Assembly (NCBI RefSeq): GCF_008477545.1
Contig: NZ_VORA01000005.1
Span: forward strand, 1 to 64,000
Source: Roseibium aestuarii
Lineage (GTDB): Bacteria; Pseudomonadota; Alphaproteobacteria; Rhizobiales; Stappiaceae
Direction: 5' to 3'
Length of the DNA: 64,000 nt
The position numbers and the translations under genes are program-made. Positions 19,097-28,722 of this stretch are shown in pieces (the first letter of the stretch is position 1; every line of letters begins with the position of its first letter). The notes below the pieces were generated by a model that was given only the letters and a program-made list of their open reading frames with translations, did not search any database and had not been told where the DNA came from.

Positions 19097-19714
19097 ATGA
19101 TCGGAAAACTCAAGGGCACCATCGACAGCTATGGCGAGGACTACGTGATCCTCGACGTGCATGGGGTCGGCTATCAGGTGCATTGCCCCTCGCGTATCCT
19201 GCAGCATCTGCCGCGGGCCGGAGAGGCTGCCGTGCTCAGCATCGAGACGCTGGTGCGCGAGGACATGATCCGGCTCTACGGCTTCTCCGACGAGGCGGAG
19301 CGCGAGTGGTTCCGTCTGCTGATGACGGTGCAGGGGGTTGGCGCCAAGGTGGCGCTGGCGGTGCTCGGCATCCTCAAGGCCTCGGAAATCGCCAATGCCA
19401 TCGCGCTCGGCGACAAGGCCACGATCTCGCGGGCGCCGGGTGTCGGCAAGCGGGTGGCGGAGCGCATTCTGGCCGAGCTGAAGGACAAGGCTCCGGGCTT
19501 TGCCAGCATCGATGCGGGCACGATCGCCGTGTCCCAGTCGGTGGCCGACAACGTGGCGGGCCGTCCGGTGGCGGAAGCCGTGTCGGCCCTCACCAATCTG
19601 GGCTACGGTCAGCCGCAGGCGGCGGCCGCCGTGGCGCGCGCTGCCCAGTCCGCCGGCGAGGACGCCTCGACCGAAACCCTCATCCGTCTCGGCCTCAAGG
19701 AGCTGGCACAGTGA
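19097..19714 (+). CDS. ruvA: Holliday junction helicase subunit RuvA
   Basis: The 205-residue protein has the N-terminal OB fold ([26 protein letters not shown]), two helix-hairpin-helix motifs ([13 protein letters not shown] and [13 protein letters not shown]) and the C-terminal RuvB-binding domain (about 155-205, ALTNLGYG). It binds four-way junctions and loads RuvB. AGCAGGC lies just before the ATG. Confidence 0.96.
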   Translation: MIGKLKGTIDSYGEDYVILDVHGVGYQVHCPSRILQHLPRAGEAAVLSIETLVREDMIRLYGFSDEAEREWFRLLMTVQGVGAKVALAVLGILKASEIANAIALGDKATISRAPGVGKRVAERILAELKDKAPGFASIDAGTIAVSQSVADNVAGRPVAEAVSALTNLGYGQPQAAAAVARAAQSAGEDASTETLIRLGLKELAQ

Positions 19715-19956
19715 TCGCCCTTGCCTATGCCATCATCGGCGTCGTCTTTGTCATTCTGGCCTTCGGCGGCATCTTCATGCTCGATCACTGGTTCTCCCAG
19801 CGGGTCGGCGACCGGCCGTTTGCCATCAAGGGACGCCAGATCGAAAGCGACGATCCCTTCGTTCGCCGTCAGTTCTGGCTCTTCTCGCTGGCCAAGGTCT
19901 TCTATTGCTTCGGCCTGATCGGCCTGCTGATCGCGGTGGTGTCCAATGTCGGATGA
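19711..19956 (+). CDS. Small two-helix membrane protein within the ruv operon
   Basis: This 81-residue protein starts at a GTG overlapping the ruvA stop by 4 bases and ends 11 bases inside ruvB, so its translation is coupled to both. It has two hydrophobic segments (about 2-24 and 58-78) separated by a polar, charged loop. I do not recognise a named family. Its tight packing argues that it is a real gene. Confidence 0.75.
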   Translation: MIALAYAIIGVVFVILAFGGIFMLDHWFSQRVGDRPFAIKGRQIESDDPFVRRQFWLFSLAKVFYCFGLIGLLIAVVSNVG

Positions 19957-20986
19957 GCCGCGCATCGTGAGCCCGGAGATCCGGGGCGACGAGATCGACA
20001 CCACCATGCGCCCCCAGGCGCTGGACGACTTCGTCGGCCAAGCCCAGGCGCGCGCCAATCTCAAGGTCTTCATCGGCGCGGCCAAGGCGCGGCAGGAAGC
20101 CCTTGATCACGTGCTCTTCGTTGGCCCTCCGGGGCTCGGCAAGACAACGCTCGCCCAGATCATGGCCCGAGAGCTTGGCGTGAACTTCCGTGCCACCTCC
20201 GGCCCGGTGATCGCCAAGGCCGGGGATCTGGCCGCGCTGCTCACCAATCTGGAAGAGCGGGACGTTCTCTTCATCGACGAAATCCACCGGCTCAATCCGG
20301 CGGTGGAGGAAGTGCTCTATCCGGCGATGGAGGATTACCAGCTCGACCTGATCATCGGGGAGGGGCCGGCGGCTCGCTCGGTGAAGATCGATCTGGCCAA
20401 GTTCACGCTGGTTGCGGCGACGACCCGTCTCGGCCTGCTGACGACGCCGCTGCGCGACCGGTTCGGCATTCCGGTGCGGCTGCAATTCTACACAGTTCCG
20501 GAACTGGAACACATCGTCAACCGCGGGGCGCGCATTCTCGGCATCGGCATGGCCGAAGACGGGGCGCGCGAGATCGCCAAGCGGTCCCGCGGCACGCCGC
20601 GCATCGCAGGGCGCCTGCTGCGGCGGGTGCGGGACTTCGCCGTCTTCTCCGGCGTGGACACGGTGGACCGGGCGCTTGCCGACCGGGCGCTCAGCCAGCT
20701 TGAGGTGGATGGGGCCGGGCTCGACAGTCTCGACCGGCGCTACCTGCAGCAGATCGCCGTGAATTTTGGCGGCGGGCCAGTGGGCATCGAGACGATTGCA
20801 GCGGCCCTGTCGGAGCCGCGGGACGCGATCGAGGAAATCGTCGAGCCCTATCTGATCCAGAACGGCTTCCTGCAGCGCACTCCGCGCGGACGGGTGCTGA
20901 CGCCGCTGGCCTTCGACCATCTGGGACTGGCCGTGCCCAACAGCGCGCCCTCCGCCCAGCCCGGGCTCTTCACCGAACAGGACTGA
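19946..20986 (+). CDS. ruvB: Holliday junction helicase motor RuvB
   Basis: The 346-residue AAA+ ATPase shows Walker [10 protein letters not shown], Walker [10 protein letters not shown], sensor 1 AATTRLG and sensor 2 [16 protein letters not shown], then a winged-helix C-terminus ([15 protein letters not shown]). Hexamers drive branch migration with RuvA. The stop codon lies in the first unit of a 14-bp tandem repeat. Confidence 0.97.
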   Translation: MSDEPRIVSPEIRGDEIDTTMRPQALDDFVGQAQARANLKVFIGAAKARQEALDHVLFVGPPGLGKTTLAQIMARELGVNFRATSGPVIAKAGDLAALLTNLEERDVLFIDEIHRLNPAVEEVLYPAMEDYQLDLIIGEGPAARSVKIDLAKFTLVAATTRLGLLTTPLRDRFGIPVRLQFYTVPELEHIVNRGARILGIGMAEDGAREIAKRSRGTPRIAGRLLRRVRDFAVFSGVDTVDRALADRALSQLEVDGAGLDSLDRRYLQQIAVNFGGGPVGIETIAAALSEPRDAIEEIVEPYLIQNGFLQRTPRGRVLTPLAFDHLGLAVPNSAPSAQPGLFTEQD

Positions 20987-21022
20987 CTGGGCCAGACTGA
21001 CTGTGCCAGACTGACTGGGCAG
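20981..21022. repeat. Three-copy 14-bp tandem repeat at the ruvB stop
   Basis: The unit GACTGACTGGGCCA is repeated three times (20981, 20995, 21009); the second copy has one T for G and the third ends G instead of CA. The first copy contains the ruvB stop codon. It is the only clear short tandem repeat in the window. Confidence 0.9.
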
Positions 21023-21068
21023 CACCGATCGGGCAGGCACGCGCCTGACGACGAGACCGGAGACCTTC

Positions 21069-21539
21069 ATGAGCGACACGCAAGTCCCCGAGATGTCCTG
21101 GCCCGGCCTGTCCGGACGGCTGGAGGATGGGTGTCACCGGCTGGGTGTCCGGGTCTATTACGAAGACACGGATTTCACCGGCATCGTCTATCACGCCACC
21201 TATGTGCGGTTCTTCGAGCGCGGCCGGTCGGATTTCCTGCGTCTTGCGGGCATCCATCACGCCGAGCTGCTGAAGGAAGGCGCGGGCGGGATCGCCTTCG
21301 CCGTGCGCCGGATGGGGCTAGAATTCGTCCGGCCCGCCACCATCGATGACGTGCTCGAGGTGCAGACGCGCCTGACGGCCTTCCGGGGGGCGCGCATCAC
21401 CCTGGCCCAGACAATCCACCGGGGCGCGGACCTGTTGGTCTCAGCGGATGTGGAAGTGGCGGTGATCTCCGGCGAAGGGCGGCCGATGCGCCTGCCCCAG
21501 CGTCTTGCCGAGCGGCTGAGCGCCCTGCTGCCTCGCTGA
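21069..21539 (+). CDS. ybgC: Tol-Pal-associated acyl-CoA thioesterase YbgC
   Basis: A 156-residue hot-dog-fold thioesterase with the family motif YYEDTDFTGIVYHATYVRFFERGR, whose Asp is catalytic. YbgC precedes tolQ in most Gram-negative bacteria and acts on acyl-CoA or acyl-ACP. The gap to tolQ here is large (335 bases) and contains a CtrA-type box, so tolQ has its own promoter. Confidence 0.93.
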   Translation: MSDTQVPEMSWPGLSGRLEDGCHRLGVRVYYEDTDFTGIVYHATYVRFFERGRSDFLRLAGIHHAELLKEGAGGIAFAVRRMGLEFVRPATIDDVLEVQTRLTAFRGARITLAQTIHRGADLLVSADVEVAVISGEGRPMRLPQRLAERLSALLPR

Positions 21540-21600
21540 TCGACCCGGGCGGCCGCGTGGTCCTGGACCTGGGTGACCCTCGTCAGATGCGACAGGGGTG

Positions 21601-21622
21601 AATTCAGCTCTGAATTGAGCTG
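21601..21622. promoter_or_regulatory. Nested dyad upstream of tolQ
   Basis: AATTCAG-CT-CTGAATT is a perfect 7-bp palindrome (21601-21616), and CAGCTC/GAGCTG (21605-21610 with 21617-21622) is a second inverted repeat nested with it. It lies 17 bases before the CtrA box. It may be an operator for a dimeric regulator; no regulator is assigned. Confidence 0.4.
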
Positions 21623-21638
21623 GTGCGCCGCAAAATTC

Positions 21639-21654
21639 TTAATGTGTCCTTAAC
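21639..21654 (+). promoter_or_regulatory. CtrA-type box upstream of the tol-pal operon
   Basis: TTAA (21639-21642), seven bases, then TTAAC (21650-21654) match the full CtrA consensus TTAA-N7-TTAAC. It lies 220 bases before tolQ in the 335-base ybgC-tolQ gap (21540-21874), which otherwise holds no gene. CtrA is encoded in this window. Confidence 0.65.
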
Positions 21655-21874
21655 CTTAATAGATTTTCTTGAAAGCCGGATCAAACCCGGCCGACGGTCC
21701 CAGTTTCGCCAAATTCAGCCTTCAAAGGAGACAGATCTCCTCAAGTGCGAAGACGTGCGTTCGTTCAGGCGACGGCGCAGAACTGGAGACCAGACCCGTC
21801 TGGCCCCGGCCAGGGCGTGACGGATCCGGCTCGCGACGAAGACTGATTTGAATTGACCAAGGGGTCCCGGTTTC

Positions 21875-22549
<675 letters not shown>

Positions 22550-22553
22550 TCCC

Positions 22554-23006
22554 ATGGGCATGAGTGCAGGAACTGGTGCGGCCGGAGGCGGCCGTCGCGG
22601 GCGGCGCCGGAAGCGCGTCCAGCCCATGAGCGAGATCAACGTCACGCCCTTCGTGGACGTGATGCTGGTGCTGCTCATCATCTTCATGGTCGCCGCACCG
22701 CTTCTGACGGTCGGTGTTCCCATCGAGCTGCCCGAAACCAAGGCGGGCGCGCTGGAGGGCGACAACGAGCCGATCACCATTTCGGTGAATGCGGAAGGCC
22801 AGATCTATATCCAGGACACCGAGATCGCCATTGACGAGGTGGTCCCGAAGCTGCAGGCCATCGCGGCCAACGGCTACGAGGAACGCATCTATGTGCGCGG
22901 CGACCGCGATGCGGATTATGGCACCGTGATGAAACTCATGGGGCGGATCAACGCGGCCGGGTTCAAACGGCTCGGTCTCGTCACTCTGGAAGAACGGGAC
23001 AAGTGA
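22554..23006 (+). CDS. tolR: Tol-Pal system protein TolR
   Basis: The 150-residue protein begins with a basic glycine-rich tail, then INVTPFVDVMLVLLIIFM with the proton-carrying Asp35 at the start of the single membrane helix, and then the periplasmic peptidoglycan-binding domain. The ATG at 22554, 4 bases after tolQ, gives the usual length. Confidence 0.94.
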   Translation: MGMSAGTGAAGGGRRGRRRKRVQPMSEINVTPFVDVMLVLLIIFMVAAPLLTVGVPIELPETKAGALEGDNEPITISVNAEGQIYIQDTEIAIDEVVPKLQAIAANGYEERIYVRGDRDADYGTVMKLMGRINAAGFKRLGLVTLEERDK

Positions 23007-23012
23007 TCCGCC

Positions 23013-23990
23013 ATGCGGGCAGGTCTTATCGCGTCCGTCACCGGCCATCTGGCCTTGCTGCTCTGGGGGCTTATCGCCTTTCCGGATGTGGACAGCTTTG
23101 ACGCGCCGCAGGTTGAATCGATTCCCCTCGATCTGATTTCCGTTTCCGAGCTGACCAACGTGCAGAAGGGCGAGAAGGACGCGGAAATCCGCGAGATTCC
23201 CGCCACGAAGCCGACGGAAAAGCCGGTGGATGCGCCGCAGCCGGTGGACAAGCCGGCGGAGAAGGTGTCGGAAAAGCCGCTGCCGCCCGAGCCGCAGCCC
23301 GAGCCCACGCCGCCGCCTGCTCCCGAACCGGAACCGACGCCGGAACCCGCGCCTGCGCCGGAAGCCGCCCCCGAGCCCGCGCCCGCACCGGAGCCTGAAC
23401 CGGCCCCTGCGGCAGAGCCCGAACCGGCACCGGCAGAAACGCCCGCGCCTGCACCCCAGCCGGATCCGGCGCCGCAGCCCGAAGCGCCGAAGGTGCCGAC
23501 CAACGCGGTGCCCAAGACCAAGCCGAAGCCGCCCGTGCGCCAACCGGAAAAGCCGAAGGAAGTGGTGGAACCGACCGAGCGTCCGGATCTTCTGGACAAG
23601 GTGGAGCAGGCGCTGGCCAACAGCACGACCTCCCAGCAGCCGGCTTCCGCCGGATCGCGTACCGGGGTGGATCATGCCGGCCTGACGGCAAACGAGAAGG
23701 ACATCATCGCCCAGATGATCCGGGAGAAGTGGAACCGCATGCCGGACCAGTACCCGGACGACCTGAAGGTGGTGCTCGAGTTCTCGCTCACTCCGGACGG
23801 CCGCCTGACCGGCGCGCCGGTGGTGCGCAACTCGCATTCGGACCCGCGCTTCCAGGCGCTGGCGTCCTCTGCGGTGCGCGCGGTCTATCGGGTCGAGGCG
23901 GAAGGGGGCTTTTCCATCCTTCCGGCCGAGAAATATGATGGTCCGAACGGTTGGAACACAATGCGGCCGACTTTGTCGCCGAATGGTTAG
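23013..23990 (+). CDS. tolA: Tol-Pal system protein TolA (proline-rich linker)
   Basis: The 325-residue protein has an N-terminal membrane helix (about 4-24), an extended Pro/Glu/Ala-rich linker (about 65-190) and a C-terminal TolA domain (about 225-320, with WNRMP and [13 protein letters not shown]). TolA reaches from TolQR to Pal and TolB. Unlike the alpha-helical linker of E. coli TolA, this one is dominated by PEP-type repeats, common in Alphaproteobacteria. It depends on EF-P in principle because of many consecutive prolines. Confidence 0.9.
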   Translation: MRAGLIASVTGHLALLLWGLIAFPDVDSFDAPQVESIPLDLISVSELTNVQKGEKDAEIREIPATKPTEKPVDAPQPVDKPAEKVSEKPLPPEPQPEPTPPPAPEPEPTPEPAPAPEAAPEPAPAPEPEPAPAAEPEPAPAETPAPAPQPDPAPQPEAPKVPTNAVPKTKPKPPVRQPEKPKEVVEPTERPDLLDKVEQALANSTTSQQPASAGSRTGVDHAGLTANEKDIIAQMIREKWNRMPDQYPDDLKVVLEFSLTPDGRLTGAPVVRNSHSDPRFQALASSAVRAVYRVEAEGGFSILPAEKYDGPNGWNTMRPTLSPNG

Positions 23991-24076
23991 AAAACAGGCG
24001 TCGGCGAAAGCCCTGGCGCCGGGCCGGGTGTTGCCGGTCCTCGACACGCAATACCCGCAGGAAAGATCGGTTTGAC

Positions 24077-25396
24077 ATGATGATGGTCAGATATTTGCGA
24101 CATCTCCTTTTCGGTCTGGGGACGCTTCTTCTCGCCCTCCGGCCCGCTTACGCCCTGGTGGAAATCGACGTACGCGGGGGCAATGTCGAGCCTCTGCCGA
24201 TCGCGCTGCCGTCCTTCTCGGCCGAAGGCGGGGACGCGCGCGTGGCGCAGGAGATGACCCAGGTGATTGCCGCCGACCTGAAGCGGTCGGGCCTGTTCAA
24301 TCCCCTCGATCCGGCGAGCTTCATCCAGCAGAACATGGGTGTGAACACCACGCCGCGCTTTGGCGACTGGCGTGTGATCTCGGCCCAGGCTTTGGTGACC
24401 GGCACCGTGACCGCCCAGCCGGACGGCCGCCTGCGTGCCGAATTCCGCCTGTGGGACGTGTTCGCGTCCGAGCAGCTTCTGGGTCAGCAGTTCTTCACGA
24501 CGCCGGAAAACTGGCGCCGCCTGTCCCACATCATCGCCGACGCCATCTATGAGCGTCTGACCGGTGAGAAGGGCTATTTCGACACGCGCATCGTCTATGT
24601 GGACGAGACCGGGCCGAAGGACAAGCGCGTGAAGCGTCTGGCCATCATGGACCAGGACGGTGCGAACGTGCGCTACCTGACTCGGGGCGATGACCTGGTG
24701 CTGACGCCGCGCTTCTCGCCGACGACCCAGGAAATCACCTACATGTCCTATGCCGGGTCCGAGCCGAGCGTCTATCTGCTCAACATCGAGACCGGCCAGC
24801 GCGAGATCGTGGGCAACTTCCCGGGCATGACCTTTGCACCGCGCTTCTCGCCCACGGGCCAGCAGGTGGTGATGAGCCTGCAGCAGGGCGGCAACGCCAA
24901 CATCTTCACGATGGATCTGCGCAGCCGCAGCACCACGCGCCTGACCAACTCGGCCGCGATCGACACCAGCCCGTCCTATTCTCCGGACGGTAGCCAGATC
25001 GTGTTCGAATCCGACCGTGGCGGCACCCAGCAGCTCTATGTGATGAATGCGGACGGATCGAACCAGCAGCGCATTTCCTTCGGCCCGGGCCGCTATTCCA
25101 CGCCGGTGTGGTCGCCGCGCGGTGACCTGATCGCCTTCACCAAGCAGCATCAGGGCCGCTTCATGATCGGGGTGATGAAGCCGGACGGGAAAGGCGAGCG
25201 CATCCTCACCGAGGGCTATCACAACGAAGGTCCGGCCTGGTCGCCCAACGGCCGCGTCCTCGTGTTCTTCCGTGATACGCCGGGAGCCAACGGTGGTCCG
25301 CAGGTCTGGACCGTCGATCTCACCGGCTACAATGAACAGCGTCTCGTGACCCCGGCCTTCGCGTCGGACCCGTCCTGGTCGCCGCTCATCGACTAA
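24077..25396 (+). CDS. tolB: Tol-Pal system beta-propeller TolB
   Basis: From the ATG at 24077 the protein has 439 residues: signal peptide (about 1-26, ending PAYA), an N-terminal D1 domain, then a six-bladed propeller with repeated [25 protein letters not shown] and [13 protein letters not shown]. Periplasmic TolB binds Pal and TolA. The frame could begin earlier (23951), but that would overlap tolA and lose the signal peptide. Confidence 0.96.
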   Translation: MMMVRYLRHLLFGLGTLLLALRPAYALVEIDVRGGNVEPLPIALPSFSAEGGDARVAQEMTQVIAADLKRSGLFNPLDPASFIQQNMGVNTTPRFGDWRVISAQALVTGTVTAQPDGRLRAEFRLWDVFASEQLLGQQFFTTPENWRRLSHIIADAIYERLTGEKGYFDTRIVYVDETGPKDKRVKRLAIMDQDGANVRYLTRGDDLVLTPRFSPTTQEITYMSYAGSEPSVYLLNIETGQREIVGNFPGMTFAPRFSPTGQQVVMSLQQGGNANIFTMDLRSRSTTRLTNSAAIDTSPSYSPDGSQIVFESDRGGTQQLYVMNADGSNQQRISFGPGRYSTPVWSPRGDLIAFTKQHQGRFMIGVMKPDGKGERILTEGYHNEGPAWSPNGRVLVFFRDTPGANGGPQVWTVDLTGYNEQRLVTPAFASDPSWSPLID

Positions 25397-25416
25397 CACA
25401 TCCGGGCAAGGCAGGG

Positions 25417-25500
25417 AACCGGGGCGTTTAAGCTCCGGTTAACCCTGTTTGCCAATCAGGCATTAACCAGCTTCCTATAGGATCTGTTCACCTTGAACAG
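25417..25500 (+). promoter_or_regulatory. tolB-pal spacer with two dyads
   Basis: A 9-bp stem with one wobble (25417-25425 with 25432-25440) lacks a T-tract and may be a weak terminator or processing site after tolB. A second dyad, CTGTTCA-CCT-TGAACAG (25484-25500), lies 25 bases before pal. Two TTAAC motifs (25439 and 25463) lie between, 24 bases apart, which is not the CtrA spacing. Pal may have an extra promoter here. Confidence 0.4.
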
Positions 25501-25525
25501 GTGCTGGGGTTAGGAGACTTCGAAA

Positions 25526-26017
25526 ATGGTACTTGTTGCGAATACTCTGCGTGGCCTGAAGGCCCTGGCCGTGCTCGGCCTGGTCCTGCTGGTCGCCGCT
25601 TGCGCCCAGACCGGGCCGGATGGCCTGAACGGCCAGAACAATGCCACCCCTGGCTCCGGCCAGGACTTCATCGTGAACGTCGGCGACCGCGTCTTCTTCG
25701 AGGAAGACCAGTCCACGCTCACGTCTCAGGCCCAGGGCGTTCTCGACCTGCAGGCCCAGTGGCTGAACCGCTATTCCCAGTACACGATCACCGTGGAAGG
25801 TCATGCGGACGAACGTGGCACCCGCCAGTACAACATCGCGCTTGGCGCGCGTCGTGCCCAGGCTGCCCGCGACTATCTGGTGTCCCGCGGCGTGGCCGCG
25901 AACCGGGTGAAGACGATTTCCTACGGCAAGGAACGTCCGGTCGCCGTCTGCAACGACAACAGCTGCTGGTCCCAGAACCGCCGCGGCGTGACCGTGCTGG
26001 ACAACGCCACCAACTGA
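25526..26017 (+). CDS. pal: Peptidoglycan-associated lipoprotein Pal
   Basis: The 163-residue lipoprotein has a signal peptide ending in the lipobox LVAAC (Cys26 lipidated) and an OmpA-like domain (about 55-160) with VEGHADERGTRQYNIALGARRA, which binds peptidoglycan. It links the outer membrane to the wall and to TolB. A terminator follows. Confidence 0.96.
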   Translation: MVLVANTLRGLKALAVLGLVLLVAACAQTGPDGLNGQNNATPGSGQDFIVNVGDRVFFEEDQSTLTSQAQGVLDLQAQWLNRYSQYTITVEGHADERGTRQYNIALGARRAQAARDYLVSRGVAANRVKTISYGKERPVAVCNDNSCWSQNRRGVTVLDNATN

Positions 26018-26048
26018 GTTCGATCCGGTTTCAGGATCACAGGTTGCC

Positions 26049-26080
26049 GGGCCGGGGAGCGTCGCTTCCCGGTCCTTTTT
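26049..26080 (+). terminator. Intrinsic terminator of pal
   Basis: A 10-bp stem with two wobbles (26049-26058 with 26066-26075) is followed by five T. Confidence 0.8.
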
Positions 26081-26219
26081 CGTGGAACGGGCCGTTTTGG
26101 CAAAATTGCAGGTCGATGCCAAAATTTGGCCGAAGTCGCCGCGCCCTGTGCTAACCCTGCTTCATGCAAGGGGCGAAGCGGAGATGTTCTCCGCTCGGGC
26201 GACGACCAGGAGGGTGAGT

Positions 26220-27176
26220 ATGAAAGCTTTGCGGAGGATTGCAGTCCTCCTTGTGGCCGGTCTGCTGATGGGTGGACTGAGCGTTTCGGCGGAAGCCCAG
26301 CTCTTCGGCCGTAAGAACGACGATTCGAGCGTGCGCATCGATCAGCTTGAGGAAACGATCCGTGCCCTCAACGGTCAGATCGAGCAGATGACCTATCAGG
26401 TGCGCGAGCTGCAGGACCAGCTGCGCCGCATGCAGGAAGACAACGAGTATCGCTTCCAGCAGCTGGAAGGCGGAGCGCCCGCAGGGGCTGCCCAGCCGTC
26501 CAACCGTTCAAGCCTGGAAACCCCCATGGACAGCCATGGGGGAGCCTCCGACACCGCGGCTCTGGGGACCCCTCCCCAGACCCTCGGCACCCTGCCGGAC
26601 GGGGCAGGTGGTGGCGATGCTGACTGGTCTGCCTCCGGCGGATACGGCACCCCCGGTGCTGCTGCCGGTCCGGGCACCGGCCCGATCGATCTTGGCGCCC
26701 TTGCCGGCGGATCGGGTGATCCGCTCGCCTTGCCGCAGGATCCGGGCACGGCGGCCAGCGGTGATGCGATTGCCGGTCTGGCCACTGCGGGCGACCCGCG
26801 CGCCGAATATGATCAGGCCTACGGGCTCGCCGTGGCCGGCAAGTACGATGCGGCGGCCGAAGCCTTCCGCTCGTTCGTCGCCCTTTATCCGGATCATCCG
26901 CTGGCCGGCAATGCGCAGTTCTGGCTGGGCGAAAGCCTCCTGTCCCAGCGCAATTACCGGGATGCGGCCGACGCCTTCCTGCAGGCCTATACGAATTATC
27001 CGCAGAGCGACAAGCGCTCCGACAGCCTGCTCAAGCTCGGCATGTCCCTCAACGGTCTGGGTGAGCGGGAAGCCGCCTGCGCGACCTATTCCGAGCTCCT
27101 GACCAAATTCCCCGGCGCGGCTCCGGCCGTGTTGCAGCAGGCTCAGGACGAGCGTCGGCGTGCCCAGTGTTCCTGA
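26220..27176 (+). CDS. cpoB: Cell division coordinator CpoB (YbgF)
   Basis: The protein has 318 residues from the ATG at 26220, which is preceded by AGGAGGGTGAG. It has a signal peptide (about 1-26, ending AEAQ), an N-terminal coiled coil (about 38-80, trimerisation), a glycine/alanine-rich linker (about 85-185) and three TPR repeats (about 190-318). CpoB coordinates peptidoglycan synthesis with Tol-driven outer-membrane constriction. The stop overlaps tilS by 17 bases. Confidence 0.92.
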   Translation: MKALRRIAVLLVAGLLMGGLSVSAEAQLFGRKNDDSSVRIDQLEETIRALNGQIEQMTYQVRELQDQLRRMQEDNEYRFQQLEGGAPAGAAQPSNRSSLETPMDSHGGASDTAALGTPPQTLGTLPDGAGGGDADWSASGGYGTPGAAAGPGTGPIDLGALAGGSGDPLALPQDPGTAASGDAIAGLATAGDPRAEYDQAYGLAVAGKYDAAAEAFRSFVALYPDHPLAGNAQFWLGESLLSQRNYRDAADAFLQAYTNYPQSDKRSDSLLKLGMSLNGLGEREAACATYSELLTKFPGAAPAVLQQAQDERRRAQCS

Positions 27177-28506
27177 GCGCGGCGCGCAGGATGACCTTCC
27201 GATCAATGACCGTGAACGGGACGGGCTGCTGGCGCCTCTGAGCGCCTTCTCGTCCCTGGCGCTCGGCGTGTCCGGCGGGCCGGACAGCGTTGCCCTCTTG
27301 CGGCTCGTCGATGACTGGCGCGTGGCGACGGGCTGGCCCGGGCGGCTGGTGGTCTTCACCGTGGATCATGGCCTGCGGCCGGAAAGCGCGGTGGAAGCGG
27401 CCGAGGTTGCCGGGCTCTGCGAGCGGCTCGGTCTGCCGCATCAGACCCTTCTCTGGGATACCGGCCGGCCGGCCCCTGGCGCCGGCAATCTTCAGGCGCT
27501 TGCCCGTCAGGCGCGCTACGAACTTCTGAACCACGCTCTCGGGGCTCAAGGGCTCGAGGGGCTGGTTCTTGCCCACCACCGGGATGATCAGGTGGAAACC
27601 TTTCTCGATCGCCTGACCCGTGGCAGCGGGGTCTATGGTCTGGCCGGCATGGCGAGCGTCGAAACCGACGGTCTGGTGCGGGTGCCGGTCCTGCGGCCGC
27701 TGCTCGGTGTACCCAAGTCCCGTCTGCTTGCCACCTTGCGGGTGCGCGGACAGGGCTGGCGCGAGGATCCGAGCAACAGCAACGTGGCCTTCAAGCGGGT
27801 GCGCCTGCGCCAGCTGGCGGAAGAGCTGGCGTGCGAGGGGCTGGACACGTCCCGCATCCTGCAGACGGCCCGACGCATGGGGCGCGCGGCCGAAGCCCTC
27901 GACCGGTGGGTTCAGGATCTGCGTGCGGCGCATGTGGAACGGCATCTGGGCGGACCGATGCGTCTTCCCTGGGCCGTCTTTACCGATCTGCCCGAAGAGG
28001 TGCGGCTGCGGCTGCTGGGCACCCTGCTGCGGGATCTGGGTCGCCATCAGGTGGCGCAGGGCAGGGCGCACCCGGCGCGGCTGTCCCGCCTTGAGGGTCT
28101 GGACGAGCGCCTGCGGGCCGAGGACGGCTGCCGGTCCAGCCTGGGAGGCTGCGTGATCTGGCGGGATGGCGCGGTTCTGCGCCTGTGGCCGGAGCCCGGC
28201 CGCGACGCCGCTCAGGCCCCGGTGATCCGTCTCGATGCCCTGGAACGGGTGACCTGGGACAACCGTTACCGGATCGAGGCTGAGGCTAGCGGAGACGATC
28301 CGTGTGCGGAGCCGCTGTGCCTCGGGCCCTGGCATCTGGCGCCGAAGGATGGTGGCCTGATGCCGGATGCAGATCACCTGCGCGCCTGGGGCGGAAAGGC
28401 CGCTTTCGGTCGCGCGCCCGCCGTGTGGCGTGGGGATCGCGTGGTTCAGATTGTGGGGCTGGACGTGGCCGAAGGTCACAGGGCTTGCGGCTTCGAGCCG
28501 CTTTGA
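27160..28506 (+). CDS. tilS: tRNA(Ile)-lysidine synthase
   Basis: The 448-residue enzyme has the PP-loop motif SGGPDS at about residue 38-43 and the downstream LVVFTVDHGLR and LAHHRDDQVETFL motifs of the TilS N-terminal domain. It attaches lysine to C34 of tRNA-Ile(CAU), changing its decoding to AUA. The GTG start lies within cpoB, suggesting translational coupling. Confidence 0.93.
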   Translation: MPSVPERGAQDDLPINDRERDGLLAPLSAFSSLALGVSGGPDSVALLRLVDDWRVATGWPGRLVVFTVDHGLRPESAVEAAEVAGLCERLGLPHQTLLWDTGRPAPGAGNLQALARQARYELLNHALGAQGLEGLVLAHHRDDQVETFLDRLTRGSGVYGLAGMASVETDGLVRVPVLRPLLGVPKSRLLATLRVRGQGWREDPSNSNVAFKRVRLRQLAEELACEGLDTSRILQTARRMGRAAEALDRWVQDLRAAHVERHLGGPMRLPWAVFTDLPEEVRLRLLGTLLRDLGRHQVAQGRAHPARLSRLEGLDERLRAEDGCRSSLGGCVIWRDGAVLRLWPEPGRDAAQAPVIRLDALERVTWDNRYRIEAEASGDDPCAEPLCLGPWHLAPKDGGLMPDADHLRAWGGKAAFGRAPAVWRGDRVVQIVGLDVAEGHRACGFEPL

Positions 28507-28722
28507 CCGGTGAGCCGGGGCGTTGCGGGTGTATTTGCTCAAATCCTCGGCAGAAAAGCGAAGACTGAACAGAGCTCTTTAAGAAAAAAGTCAGCCGGGA
28601 TGCGCAAGAATGGCGCACTGCCTTGGCACAGGGGGTTTTGCGACCTATCTTGAGGCCAAGTCAGTATCCGCACGAGTAGCCGTCCCGGACGGTTCAGGTA
28701 ACGAGGCGGTCAAGGGAACGAA
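28507..28722 (+). promoter_or_regulatory. ftsH upstream region
   Basis: A 216-base gap. It must hold the ftsH promoter; CTTGAGGCC near 28652 recalls half of a heat-shock (RpoH) element but the -10 partner is unconvincing. Nothing else stands out. Confidence 0.3.

Noticed and set aside
23200-23560. Repetitive sequence within tolA as a possible mobile or CRISPR-like repeat
   Set aside because: It encodes in-frame Pro/Glu-rich linker of TolA; no spacers or regular repeat units.
25439-25467. CtrA box before pal from two TTAAC motifs
   Set aside because: The motifs are 24 bases apart instead of 11, so they do not form a standard box.
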